Below, in pieces: positions 1-8,393 of a DNA stretch of 64,000 nucleotides; position 1 is the first letter of the stretch; each line of letters opens with the position of its first letter. The DNA lies in NCBI RefSeq assembly GCF_027924185.1, contig NZ_BRVO01000001.1:1612001-1676000 (forward strand), read 5' to 3'. This DNA comes from Neptunitalea lumnitzerae. Its GTDB lineage: Bacteria; Bacteroidota; Bacteroidia; Flavobacteriales; Flavobacteriaceae. The position numbers and the translations under genes were made by a program. The notes under the pieces were generated by a model. That model was not told the DNA's origin. It ran no database searches and was given only the letters and a program-made list of their open reading frames with translations.

Positions 1-644
1 TTCTGGTAGGAGATTATTTACTATCTAAAGGGTTGTTATTATCTATTGACCATAACGATTTTGACTTACTTAAAATCATTTCTGTGGCTGTACGCGAAAT
101 GAGTGAGGGGGAGTTGCTACAAATTGAAAAAGCTAGAAAGCTAGATATTACTGAAGAAGTTTACTACGAGATTATAAGGCAAAAAACGGCTACTCTTATT
201 GCAGCTTGTTGTAGTTTAGGTGCTTGTTCTGTAGCTCCAGACTCTGAACATGTTGAGAAGATGCGAAAGTTTGGGGAGCTTATTGGTATGGCTTTTCAAA
301 TAAAAGATGACCTTTTTGATTATACCGATGGCCCTATTGGAAAACCTACAGGTATTGATATCAAAGAGCAGAAAATGACGCTTCCTTTAATTTATACGTT
401 GAATACTTGTGATAAAAAAGAGCATGATTGGTTAATTAACTCTATTAAACGCCATAATAAAAACAGTAAGCGTGTAAAAGAGGTTATTGATTTTGTGAAG
501 CAAAAGGGCGGTTTAGAGTATGCTACATCTAAAATGATAGATTTTCAGCAGGAAGCACTTCAAATTCTTTCCGATTATAAAGATTCTCCTTATAAAGATT
601 CGCTAGAGTTAATGGTGAATTATGTTATAGAACGAAAAAAATAA
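1..644 (+). CDS. Polyprenyl diphosphate synthase, C-terminal part (5' end outside window)
   Basis: The reading frame is open from the first bases (LVGDYLLSKG, a motif found before the central helices of trans-prenyl synthases), so the gene begins upstream of the window. The second aspartate-rich motif DDLFD, followed by GKPTGIDIKEQKMTLPLI, binds the Mg-isopentenyl diphosphate in this family. Such enzymes build the polyprenyl tail of menaquinone; this is a family-level inference and chain length cannot be read here. The first DDxxD motif is missing only because of the window edge. An ATG at 33 is internal, not the start. Confidence 0.93.
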   Translation, partial: LVGDYLLSKGLLLSIDHNDFDLLKIISVAVREMSEGELLQIEKARKLDITEEVYYEIIRQKTATLIAACCSLGACSVAPDSEHVEKMRKFGELIGMAFQIKDDLFDYTDGPIGKPTGIDIKEQKMTLPLIYTLNTCDKKEHDWLINSIKRHNKNSKRVKEVIDFVKQKGGLEYATSKMIDFQQEALQILSDYKDSPYKDSLELMVNYVIERKK

Positions 645-727
645 AAAAAAAGTAATTTTTTAAATAGTTGTTTATTAATTGTTTGTGGTTGTTTGCTAAG
701 GGTTTAATTTATTTTTTTATACCTTCA

Positions 728-755
728 GGCAACCTTTTTTTATTTAAAAACGTCT
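728..755 (+). promoter_or_regulatory. ECF-type promoter (GGCAACC / 16 nt / CGTCT) of the sigma factor operon
   Basis: GGCAACC at 728-734 and CGTCT at 751-755 are separated by exactly 16 nt, 18 bp before the ATG of the ECF sigma gene. An AAC-containing -35 with a CGTC-type -10 at this spacing is the usual ECF promoter form and differs from the TAnnTTTG -7 boxes elsewhere in the window. This suggests the sigma factor drives its own operon. Confidence 0.6.
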
Positions 756-773
756 TTATATTTAGAAACCAGT

Positions 774-1343
774 ATGAAACGTGTTTTGAAAGTAATTCAA
801 TTACATAATAGCGAAGAAAAGCTAATTAAAAAAGCCCAGAAGAATGATAGGGTTGCACAACAGGCTTTGTATACTACCCATGCTCCTAAAATGTTGAGTG
901 TGTGCAGGTATTATGTAAAAGATATTCATTACGCAGAAGATGTTATGATTACCGGTTTTGCTAAAGTGTTTAAAAATTTAAATCACTTTAGATTTGATGG
1001 TAGTTTTGAAGGCTGGGTGCGAAAGATTATGGTAAGGGAGGCTATTTCGTTTTTAAGAACGCATAAGCAAATGGAGTTTTCGGAGGATAATTTGGTTGTT
1101 TCGGAAGGTGTAAGTTATGAGTCTGAAATGAGCACCGAAATGCTTCAGTTGTTAATAGATGGCTTGCCAGGTGGATATAAAGCAGTTTTTGTAATGTATG
1201 CAGTAGAAGGCTATTCGCATAAAGAAATAGCAACACTGTTACAAATTTCTGAGGGTACTTCTAAATCGCAGTTATCAAAAGCCAGAAAATTATTAAAGCA
1301 ACAATTAGAACTTTTAAAGAAAAGAGAGAATGGGACTGTCTGA
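774..1343 (+). CDS. ECF-family RNA polymerase sigma factor
   Basis: A 189-residue sigma-70 family protein of the ECF size class. Region 2 spans about residues 15-95 (HYAEDVMITGFAKVFKNL, then FEGWVRKIMVREAISFLR), and region 4 about 125-180 has the helix-turn-helix YSHKEIATLLQISEGTSKSQLSKAR. There is no sigma region 1.1 or 3. The gene overlaps the next by 14 bp, so it is translationally coupled to a one-TM protein that looks like its anti-sigma factor. The ECF-like promoter just upstream suggests autoregulation. The regulon is unknown; the beta-barrel gene two positions downstream suggests an envelope role (inference). Confidence 0.92.
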   Translation: MKRVLKVIQLHNSEEKLIKKAQKNDRVAQQALYTTHAPKMLSVCRYYVKDIHYAEDVMITGFAKVFKNLNHFRFDGSFEGWVRKIMVREAISFLRTHKQMEFSEDNLVVSEGVSYESEMSTEMLQLLIDGLPGGYKAVFVMYAVEGYSHKEIATLLQISEGTSKSQLSKARKLLKQQLELLKKRENGTV

Positions 1344-2076
1344 GTTTGAAAATGAATTAAAACAAAGGTTAGAAGAGCGTACTATTACCCCTTCTGGTAA
1401 TGCCTGGGATAAAGTAGTGGGGCAGTTAGAAGAGGAAAAATCAACGTTTACTTTGGCTAAGTGGTATTGGGTTGCGGCTATTTTAATTATTGGAGGTTTT
1501 GTGTTAGGAGGTTTTTTAATAAGCCAGAAAACAGCACCGAAGCCCACTATTGTAGATGTAGATGTTAAAAAGGAAGCACCTGTAGAAAACAACATTCATA
1601 AAAGAGAAGTAGATGTGACTGAAGGCGTGGTTGAAGTAGCTGCAATAAAAAGAGTAAATGATAAGACCGAGAATAAGGTAGAAGAAGTTAACTCTAAAAC
1701 ATATCAAAAACCAGATAGTAAGTTGCATATAGTAGAGGTAGCTTCGGTGGTTCCGGTAAAATTGGAAAAAAGTGCGTCAGATGTTTTAGAAGATGCTAAA
1801 GTAGATAAGGTGTTATTAACACTAAATACCATGCAGGAGCATGGTACAGAAATAACGGATGCTACTATAGACTCTTTATTACTAAATGCACAAAATGAAT
1901 TAAGAGCTGAAAGAATACAACTTGCCTTAGCAAACAATAACAATGCTACAGAAAGTCTGGCAGCTTCATTGCTTTCTGAGGTAGAGTATGAGTTAGATAA
2001 ATCATTTAAAGATAAAGTGTTTAATGCCCTTCAAGATGGGTTTATAAAAATTAAAACAGCAGTAGCTGAAAAGTAA
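1330..2076 (+). CDS. Single-pass membrane protein, putative anti-sigma factor
   Basis: 248 residues. The N-terminal ~45 residues (SEFENELKQRLEERTITPSGNAWDKV) are cytoplasmic, followed by one TM helix about 46-66 (WYWVAAILIIGGFVLGGFLI) and a long charged periplasmic region. This topology, and the 14-bp overlap with the ECF sigma gene, fit a membrane anti-sigma factor of the type common in Flavobacteriaceae. No zinc-binding HxxxCxxC anti-sigma motif is present, so the sigma-binding surface would be of another kind. Function is inferred from position and topology only. Confidence 0.65.
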   Translation: MGLSEFENELKQRLEERTITPSGNAWDKVVGQLEEEKSTFTLAKWYWVAAILIIGGFVLGGFLISQKTAPKPTIVDVDVKKEAPVENNIHKREVDVTEGVVEVAAIKRVNDKTENKVEEVNSKTYQKPDSKLHIVEVASVVPVKLEKSASDVLEDAKVDKVLLTLNTMQEHGTEITDATIDSLLLNAQNELRAERIQLALANNNNATESLAASLLSEVEYELDKSFKDKVFNALQDGFIKIKTAVAEK

Positions 2077-2126
2077 CCAATAAATAGAGTTCATTCATCA
2101 ATCAAAATCAATTAAAGAAGAAAATT

Positions 2127-3242
2127 ATGATTAGAGTTATTACCTTCATGACTATGTTGGTACTAATGTTTAGTACCTATGTCTTAAGTGCGCAAGTAGA
2201 GCAAGATACCTTAAAATTAGAGGTAGATAAGAAAAAAGCAGGATTATCAGATGATAAACAAGAGCTTATTAAAAGCTTAAAATTAGAAAAAGAAGCTATT
2301 GTAGATATTGAAAAGAATAAGTTAAAGGAAGCTGTTAGGTTGATTTCGGAAAAACAAGCTAAAGGAGAAATCACAGAAGAAGAAGCTAAAAAACAAAAAG
2401 AAGCAGCCGCTAAGTTAGCAGCACAAAATATTGAGAATAAAACGGCTATTGTAGATAACAAAATAGCGTTAGCAGAAAGAGGAGAAGATGTTGAAAATGG
2501 AGAAGCAATTCAGAGTACCTTAATTTTTGATAAAGACGGACTTAGAATTGAGAATAGAAAGGTGTATGGAGATACGCTTAACAGAAGACACTATAAATAT
2601 GATAAAAGAACTACAGGAAGTTTAGTAGTAGCTTTAGGATTAAACAATAGTATTATTGATGGAGAAGGTATAGATGGTTCTCCGTATGAGATAGGTGGAA
2701 GTAGATTTTTTGAGATTGGGTATATGTGGAATACACGTTTGTTTTTAAATAGCAATGCTGTACGTTTTAGATATGGTATTACTTTTCAGAACAACGGTTT
2801 AAAGCCTACTGATAATATGTACTTTGTAGAAAATGGAGATCAGACCCTTTTACAAGAGCACCCTAATAGCTTGAAAAAAGTAAAACTACGTATGGATAAT
2901 ATTGTAGTGCCTGTATTTTTTGAGTTTGGACCTTCTAAAAAAATTGATAGAGGAGATTATTTTAGATATAGCAATGATGAAATGTTTAAGTTTGGTATTG
3001 GTGCATATGCAGGTTTAAACTATAGTACACGCCAAAAGTTAAAATATAAAAATGATGGTGACAGGGTAAAGGAGAAGATAAAAAGTGATTTTAATACCAA
3101 TAATTTTATTTACGGAGTAGCCGCTTATATTGGTATAGGAGATACCTCTTTATATGCTAAGTACGATTTAAACCCAATTTTTCATGATGCTGTAAAAGAA
3201 CAGAATAACGTATCGTTAGGAATACGATTTGATTTAGATTAA
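2127..3242 (+). CDS. Secreted coiled-coil / outer-membrane beta-barrel protein
   Basis: 371 residues. A signal peptide (MIRVITFMTMLVLMFSTYVLSAQ) is followed by a Lys/Glu-rich helical segment (~25-130, likely coiled coil), then a C-terminal half with alternating hydrophobic beta-strands ending LGIRFDLD, typical of small porin-family barrels. It is the third gene of the sigma / anti-sigma operon, 50 bp downstream. A periplasmic coiled coil joined to a barrel could sense envelope state or tether to the anti-sigma C-terminus (inference). The exact family is not recognised. Confidence 0.7.
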   Translation: MIRVITFMTMLVLMFSTYVLSAQVEQDTLKLEVDKKKAGLSDDKQELIKSLKLEKEAIVDIEKNKLKEAVRLISEKQAKGEITEEEAKKQKEAAAKLAAQNIENKTAIVDNKIALAERGEDVENGEAIQSTLIFDKDGLRIENRKVYGDTLNRRHYKYDKRTTGSLVVALGLNNSIIDGEGIDGSPYEIGGSRFFEIGYMWNTRLFLNSNAVRFRYGITFQNNGLKPTDNMYFVENGDQTLLQEHPNSLKKVKLRMDNIVVPVFFEFGPSKKIDRGDYFRYSNDEMFKFGIGAYAGLNYSTRQKLKYKNDGDRVKEKIKSDFNTNNFIYGVAAYIGIGDTSLYAKYDLNPIFHDAVKEQNNVSLGIRFDLD

Positions 3243-3272
3243 ATATTTTTGAATTAGAATAATACCTTTGAC

Positions 3273-3303
3273 AAACGGCGCCTAGTTAGGCGTCGTTTTT
3301 TTG
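3273..3303 (+). terminator. Rho-independent terminator after the ECF operon
   Basis: ACGGCGCCTA / GT / TAGGCGTCGT pairs at 9 of 10 positions and runs into seven T residues. It lies ~30 bp after the stop codon of the barrel gene. Confidence 0.85.
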
Positions 3304-3343
3304 TTATATTAGTAAATGGTACCAACCCTCACGAAAAATTAGT

Positions 3344-3351
3344 TAATTTTG
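3344..3351 (+). promoter_or_regulatory. -7 element TAATTTTG of dnaG
   Basis: Matches the Bacteroidota housekeeping -7 consensus TAnnTTTG, 22 bp before the TTG start of dnaG and after the upstream terminator. dnaG is therefore probably transcribed on its own. Confidence 0.5.
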
Positions 3352-3373
3352 CAGACCAAAAATTTATAGAGTA

Positions 3374-5338
3374 TTGATTGCTAAGGAAACCATAGATAAA
3401 GTTTTTGATGCTACGCGTGTAGAAGATGTTATTGGAGATTTTGTTCAATTGAAGAAATCGGGAACTAATTACAAGGGGTTAAGTCCGTTTACAGATGAAC
3501 GAACCCCAAGTTTTATGGTATCTCCTGTAAAGCAAATATGGAAAGATTTCAGTAGTGGTAAGGGGGGTAATGCAATAGCTTTTATAATGGAGCATGAGCA
3601 TTTTACATACCCAGAAGCTATTCGGTATTTGGCTAAAAAATACGGTATAGAAATAGAAGAAACAGAGCAAACAGACGAAGCAAAAGAGCAAGCTAATGAG
3701 CGAGAAAGTATGTTTGTGGTTTCAGAATTTGCCCAAGAAAACTTTGAGCATAACTTATGGGAAACCGGCGCTGGTAAAGCTATAGGGCTTTCTTATTTTA
3801 AAGAACGAGGTTTTTTAGATTCTACTATTAGAAAATTCAAACTAGGATATTCTTTAGATGAGTGGGATGCTTTTACAAAGACAGCTTTAGATAAAGGCTA
3901 TCAGTTAGAGTTTCTAGAAAAAACGGGACTTACTATTGTAAAAGAAGAAGGAAAGCATTTTGACCGTTTTAAGGGGCGTGTAATGTTTCCTATACATTCT
4001 ATGAGTGGTAGAGTACTTGGCTTTGGGGGTAGAATTTTAGATACACAGAAAAAAGCAGCTAAGTACCTAAACTCTCCTGAGAGTGATATATACCATAAGA
4101 GTAAAGTGTTGTATGGTATTTACCATGCAAAACAGGCTATCGCTAAAGAAGATAGTTGTTACTTAGTAGAAGGATATACAGATGTTATACAGTTTCACCA
4201 AAACGGAATAGAGAATGTAGTTGCTTCTAGTGGTACTGCACTAACACCAGAGCAAATTAGATTAGTTAATAGGTTAACTAAAAATATTACGGTGCTATTT
4301 GATGGTGATGCGGCAGGGTTGAGAGCTTCCTTACGTGGGGTAGATCTTATCTTAGAGCAGGGAATGAATGTTAGGGTGTGCACGTTTCCGGAAGGAGATG
4401 ACCCTGATAGCTTTGCAAGAAAAAATAGTTACGACGATATAAAGGCGTATTTAGCCGAGAATGCCCAAGACTTTATTCAGTTTAAAGCTTCCTTGTTAGT
4501 TAAAGAAGCTAAAAACGACCCGATTAAAAAGGCAGATACTATTAGGGATATTGTAGGAAGTATAGCCAAAATACCTGATAGAATTCAGCAAGAAGTGTAT
4601 TTGCAGGAATGTTCTAGAATTATGGATATTTCTGAAGATGTACTTTTTAATACCTTGGCACAACTTCATAATAAAGAGGTTAAAGAAGCTGATAAAAACT
4701 ACAAAAAAGCAAGACAGCAGCAAGCTTTTAACGTTGTTAAAAACGAGCCCTTGCAGCAAACTAAGGTAGACAGGCAATATCTATTAGAACGAAAAATTAT
4801 TGAGTTGTTGTTACTCTATGGAGAACGTTCTACTGTTTTTGAAGACATGGTGTTGAAAGAAACAGAGAAGGGCTTGGCAATGGAGCAACAGGAATTTGAA
4901 GCAAGAGTATTTGAAAAAATATATTTAGATCTTCAGGAGGATGAGGTAGAGCTTTCTAATGACATTTTTAGAAATATTTATGCGAGTTTAATGGAGGCGT
5001 TTACCTCAGAGAAGGCTTTTACAATTGAAACTTATTTGCAAGAATTAGAACCTACAATATCTGCAGAGGTAACCTCTATACTGATGGATGAAGAAAAATA
5101 TAGCTTAGATAATTGGGAGTCTAAAGATATTTTGGTGAAAGCTAAAGATCACGATTTAGGATTGCTAATTAACGAAACTATCTTAAGTCTACGATGCTAC
5201 CTAATAGAAAATAGAGTAGAGGATTTAAAAGCACAAACGTTACAAAATACAGAAGGTAATACAGAACTTCTAGAAGAAGCTATGCATTACCTTCAATTAA
5301 AAAAAGTATTGTCTGAAAAACTAAATAGAGTTCTCTAA
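3374..5338 (+). CDS. dnaG: DNA primase DnaG with a zinc-ligand-free N-terminal domain
   Basis: 654 residues; makes RNA primers at the replication fork. The N-terminal CHC2-type fold (1-100) is recognisable (SPFTDERTPSF, then KDFSSGKGGNAIAFIMEHE), but the four zinc ligands are replaced: Ser37, Thr40, Asp58 and Ser61 stand where CPFH...CFGC normally supplies Cys, His, Cys, Cys. The TOPRIM core is intact, with the acidic EGYTDV motif (~260) and FDGDAAG (~310) as metal-binding residues. The C-terminal ~200 residues are the helicase-interaction region. The start is TTG at 3374, placed by the conserved N-terminus (IAKETIDKVFDATRVEDVIGDFV). The stop abuts that of the convergent response regulator. 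Confidence 0.96.
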   Translation: MIAKETIDKVFDATRVEDVIGDFVQLKKSGTNYKGLSPFTDERTPSFMVSPVKQIWKDFSSGKGGNAIAFIMEHEHFTYPEAIRYLAKKYGIEIEETEQTDEAKEQANERESMFVVSEFAQENFEHNLWETGAGKAIGLSYFKERGFLDSTIRKFKLGYSLDEWDAFTKTALDKGYQLEFLEKTGLTIVKEEGKHFDRFKGRVMFPIHSMSGRVLGFGGRILDTQKKAAKYLNSPESDIYHKSKVLYGIYHAKQAIAKEDSCYLVEGYTDVIQFHQNGIENVVASSGTALTPEQIRLVNRLTKNITVLFDGDAAGLRASLRGVDLILEQGMNVRVCTFPEGDDPDSFARKNSYDDIKAYLAENAQDFIQFKASLLVKEAKNDPIKKADTIRDIVGSIAKIPDRIQQEVYLQECSRIMDISEDVLFNTLAQLHNKEVKEADKNYKKARQQQAFNVVKNEPLQQTKVDRQYLLERKIIELLLLYGERSTVFEDMVLKETEKGLAMEQQEFEARVFEKIYLDLQEDEVELSNDIFRNIYASLMEAFTSEKAFTIETYLQELEPTISAEVTSILMDEEKYSLDNWESKDILVKAKDHDLGLLINETILSLRCYLIENRVEDLKAQTLQNTEGNTELLEEAMHYLQLKKVLSEKLNRVL

Positions 5339-5968
5339 TTAAAACAACTCTAAAGCTTTTGCTTGTTGTAACATATCTACCATATTATCTACGTTTAGTT
5401 TACGCATTAATCTGGCTTTGTATGTACTTACAGTTTTTTCATTTAATCCAAGTTCTTCTGCAACTTGTTTGTTTCTCTTACCTGCAGATAATAGCTTAAG
5501 AACTTCTACTTCTCTAGTAGAAAGTCTTCTAAAATATTTTCTTGGTTTGTTTGTGCTTTCGTCAAAAGCTAATCTTTGTGCAAGCTCGTTAGTAATAAAC
5601 ATATTACCTCCGGCAACTTTAAGAATAGCTTCTTTTAAAAGCTCTAAACTAGCGGTTTTGGATATATAACCATGTGCTCCTGCTCTTAGGGTACTTACAG
5701 CGTAAACATCTTCTGGTTGGGCACTATACATAAGTACTCTAACCTCGGGGTATTCTTTTTTTAGTTTACGTAAAGCGGTAATTCCGTTAACCTCAGGAAT
5801 ATCCATCTCTAGAAGTATTAAGTCAGGGGTATGACTGGTTAAATACTCAAAAAGTTCATTGGTGGTAGATACTGAGTCTACTACATCTAACTCTGTAGAA
5901 GGCTTGAAGAAAGACTCCAATCCTTGCTGTACGATCGGGTGGCTGTCTGCCACTAAAACTTTAATCAT
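5339..5968 (-). CDS. NarL/FixJ-type response regulator with Glu in place of the phospho-acceptor Asp
   Basis: 209 residues: receiver domain 1-120 and LuxR-type HTH about 145-205 (LSTREVEVLKLLSAGKRNKQVAEELGLNEKTVSTYKARLMRKL). In the receiver, PDLILLEMDIPEVNG aligns with the usual PDVVLMDxxMPxxDG, so the acceptor is Glu54 (codon GAG). The acidic pocket is also reduced (D8-S9 rather than DD). Ser at LMYSAQ and Lys at YISKTA remain. Glu often mimics phospho-Asp, so the protein may be active without a kinase (inference). No kinase gene is adjacent. It converges on dnaG with abutting stop codons. Confidence 0.93.
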   Translation of the reverse strand: MIKVLVADSHPIVQQGLESFFKPSTELDVVDSVSTTNELFEYLTSHTPDLILLEMDIPEVNGITALRKLKKEYPEVRVLMYSAQPEDVYAVSTLRAGAHGYISKTASLELLKEAILKVAGGNMFITNELAQRLAFDESTNKPRKYFRRLSTREVEVLKLLSAGKRNKQVAEELGLNEKTVSTYKARLMRKLNVDNMVDMLQQAKALELF

Positions 5969-6134
5969 TTTTTAGGGTTTAAGGGTTCATAAAACAACAA
6001 ATGGGATTAACAAAACAATCCAATATTAATTTTGAAAATCCTCACTCTGTATTTGTGGGGTATGTAGGCTGTAAAAATAAGAAAATTATTCTTTTTGTCA
6101 AAAAAATATGATACTTACCTCTGAAATCCCTCAA

Positions 6135-6923
6135 TTATTTTAATTCGTTGGGTATCAAACAAACAGGTATCGGGTCCATCTTGTGTTTGTTTGCATTATT
6201 GAACCTTTTGTAGATGGCAAAAACTTGCTGTTTTCTACCACTAAAATCATCTATAGTTTTACCAGCTTCATCTTGCGCCATAGCCCATTCTAACTCAGGG
6301 TAAGATGCTCCTAATTGATCCTCGTCGGTTCGGTCGTCTCCCCATAAACCGTCAGTAGGTGCTGCTTCAATAATTTCTTGGTTTACTCCTAATGCTTTGG
6401 CAATTTCGTACACTTCTGTTTTTAATAAATCTGCAATAGGACTTAAATCTACACCACCATCACCATATTTAGTATAGAAACCAACTCCAAAATCTTCTAC
6501 TTTGTTACCAGTACCTGCTACTAATCTTTTTTCTAGTGCTGCAAAATAATAAAGGGTAGACATACGTAATCTAGCTCTTGTGTTGGCTAACGACATAAAT
6601 CTATCTTCTTCACTACTTACAGGTGGTAAGCTTTCAATTAAACTATCAAAAACCGGAGTTAAATTTACGGTAGTCATATGTACCTTTTCAAAATTGCTTT
6701 CTAACCACTTGATATGATTTAATGCGCGGCTCACCTGATTTTCAGATTGGTGAATTGGCATTTCTAAACACAGTACATCTAAACCAGTTTTTGCACATAA
6801 AGTAGACGTAACGGCCGAATCAATTCCGCCAGAAACTCCAATAACAAAACCATTCATTCCTGCGTTGGTAGCGTAGCTTTTTAACCAAGAGACAATATGC
6901 TCAATAATTTCATTTGTTTTCAT
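6135..6923 (-). CDS. nadE: NH3-dependent NAD+ synthetase
   Basis: 262 residues, the length of the ammonia-only form without a glutaminase domain. It adenylates deamido-NAD and amidates it to NAD+. The ATP-pyrophosphatase loop GVSGGIDSAV is at residues ~28-37, and GTGNKVEDFGVGFYTKYGDGGVDLSPIADLLK is the conserved substrate-binding segment. It is divergent from gldB, with ~117 bp between the two starts. The arrangement of nadE beside gldBC is known in flavobacteria. Confidence 0.95.
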   Translation of the reverse strand: MKTNEIIEHIVSWLKSYATNAGMNGFVIGVSGGIDSAVTSTLCAKTGLDVLCLEMPIHQSENQVSRALNHIKWLESNFEKVHMTTVNLTPVFDSLIESLPPVSSEEDRFMSLANTRARLRMSTLYYFAALEKRLVAGTGNKVEDFGVGFYTKYGDGGVDLSPIADLLKTEVYEIAKALGVNQEIIEAAPTDGLWGDDRTDEDQLGASYPELEWAMAQDEAGKTIDDFSGRKQQVFAIYKRFNNANKHKMDPIPVCLIPNELK

Positions 6924-6960
6924 ATATAGATAGTTTACTTTAAATAAAGTATAAATACAT

Positions 6961-6968
6961 TAAATTTG
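6961..6968 (+). promoter_or_regulatory. -7 element TAAATTTG upstream of gldB
   Basis: A perfect TAnnTTTG match in the nadE-gldB intergenic region, ~72 bp before the gldB start chosen here. Confidence 0.45.
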
Positions 6969-7040
6969 CAGCTAATTTACCTTTTTTTAATAATTAAAAA
7001 TAGCGTTTAGCGTTCTCATTTGAAACATTATATAAATTTT

Positions 7041-8000
7041 ATGAAAAAAATATCTCTACTAGTTGCGGTATTAGTTTTGTTTTTAGGCTGTGATAAATCC
7101 TCTCAAATTGAGAAGGAAATTAGCGAGATTCCTGTAGAGGTAAAAGTAAAGCGTTTTGATCTTGATTATAAGAAGGCAACACCTGCAGACTTGCCCCAGT
7201 TAAAGCAAGAGTATCCGTATATGTTTCCTCAGGAATATCCAGATTCTGTTTGGGTAACTAAAATGTACGATACACTACAGAGATCTTTGTTTAATGAGGT
7301 TTATAAAGCCTTTCCTGATTTTGAAGCACAGGAGAAAGAGCTAGCGTCTTTCTTTCAGCATGTGAAGTTTTATTATCCTAACGACCCTATTCCTACGGTT
7401 ATAACTGTAACTTCTGATGTAGATTACAAAAACCAGGTTATATATACAGGTAAATATTTGGTAATAGGCTTAGATACCTACTTAGGTGCTTCTCATGAGT
7501 TTTATTCAGGTATGGCACAATACATAACAGAATCTTTAGATAAAAAGTACATGATAGTAGATGTTGCTTCAGCGTATGCCGATGCTAAAGTAGCTTCACC
7601 AAGAATGAAAGATTTTCTTTCTGTAATTATTTATTATGGTAAAAAACAATATATAGAGCAGTTGCTAATACCTAATAAATCGGCTGCAGAGAGGTTGAAA
7701 TATAGCGAAGAACAGTATACTTGGGCAGAAGCTAATGAAGCTATGATATGGCAATACTTTGTGGAAAATGAGGTGTTGTATAGTACGGCTCCTAAATTAC
7801 TAGAGCGTTTTGTTATGCCTGCTCCGTTCTCTAAATTTTATTTACCAGTAGATAATGAATCACCTGGTAGATTGGGTATTTACATAGGAAGTAAAATTGT
7901 AGATGCTTATATGAAAAACAATGATGTATCTTTGCAACAAATGTTAAATACCTCTGCGCAGGAAATTTTTAAGAGTGCGCATTATAAACCAAAAAAATAA
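7041..8000 (+). CDS. gldB: Gliding motility lipoprotein GldB
   Basis: 319 residues from the ATG at 7041, which gives a lipoprotein signal MKKISLLVAVLVLFLGC with Cys17 as the lipidation site; an in-frame ATG at 7020 would place extra residues before it and is less likely. GldB is needed for flavobacterial gliding and works with the Gld/type IX secretion machinery at the envelope. The conserved segments FDLDYKKATPADLPQLKQEYPYMFP and YPNDPIPTVITVTSDVDY support the call. Its stop codon overlaps the gldC start (TAATG). Confidence 0.9.
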   Translation: MKKISLLVAVLVLFLGCDKSSQIEKEISEIPVEVKVKRFDLDYKKATPADLPQLKQEYPYMFPQEYPDSVWVTKMYDTLQRSLFNEVYKAFPDFEAQEKELASFFQHVKFYYPNDPIPTVITVTSDVDYKNQVIYTGKYLVIGLDTYLGASHEFYSGMAQYITESLDKKYMIVDVASAYADAKVASPRMKDFLSVIIYYGKKQYIEQLLIPNKSAAERLKYSEEQYTWAEANEAMIWQYFVENEVLYSTAPKLLERFVMPAPFSKFYLPVDNESPGRLGIYIGSKIVDAYMKNNDVSLQQMLNTSAQEIFKSAHYKPKK

Positions 8001-8335
8001 TGAGTAAAGGAAATACTTCAGATATTCAATTAAATATTGAGTTAGACGAAAATAAAGTACCAGAGAAATTAAGTTGGACGGCTAAAGATGGCGGAATAGA
8101 AAATGAAGAGGCAAAAGCAATGTTACTTTCTATTTGGGACCATGATAAAAAAGAAACATTAAGAATTGATTTGTGGACAAAGGATATGCCTTTAGATGAG
8201 ATGAAAATATTTTTTCACCAAACATTAACGGCTATGTCTGATACTTTTTACAGAGCTACTCAGGATGAAAAAATGACTGCAACCATGAAAGATTTTTGTG
8301 ATTATTTTGCAGAGAAGCTTGAGTTAAAAAAATAG
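8000..8335 (+). CDS. gldC: Gliding motility protein GldC
   Basis: 111 residues, no signal peptide, so cytoplasmic. The sequence pattern IQLNIELDENKVPEKLSWTAKDGG...AMLLSIWDHDKKETLRIDLWTKDMPLDEMKIFFHQTL is that of GldC, which accompanies GldB in gliding flavobacteria. It starts inside the gldB stop codon, so the two are translationally coupled. Its biochemical role in gliding is not established. Confidence 0.93.
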   Translation: MSKGNTSDIQLNIELDENKVPEKLSWTAKDGGIENEEAKAMLLSIWDHDKKETLRIDLWTKDMPLDEMKIFFHQTLTAMSDTFYRATQDEKMTATMKDFCDYFAEKLELKK

Positions 8336-8360
8336 AAAATATCTTTCCGAATATAAAAGT

Positions 8361-8393
8361 TAGGTGGTAGCAATTTGTTACCACCTATTTTTT
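8361..8393. terminator. Hairpin terminator between gldC and the histidine kinase gene
   Basis: TAGGTGGTA pairs perfectly with TACCACCTA over nine bp and is followed by a T run on the + strand. It serves gldC and overlaps the stop codon of the convergent kinase gene. Confidence 0.75.
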
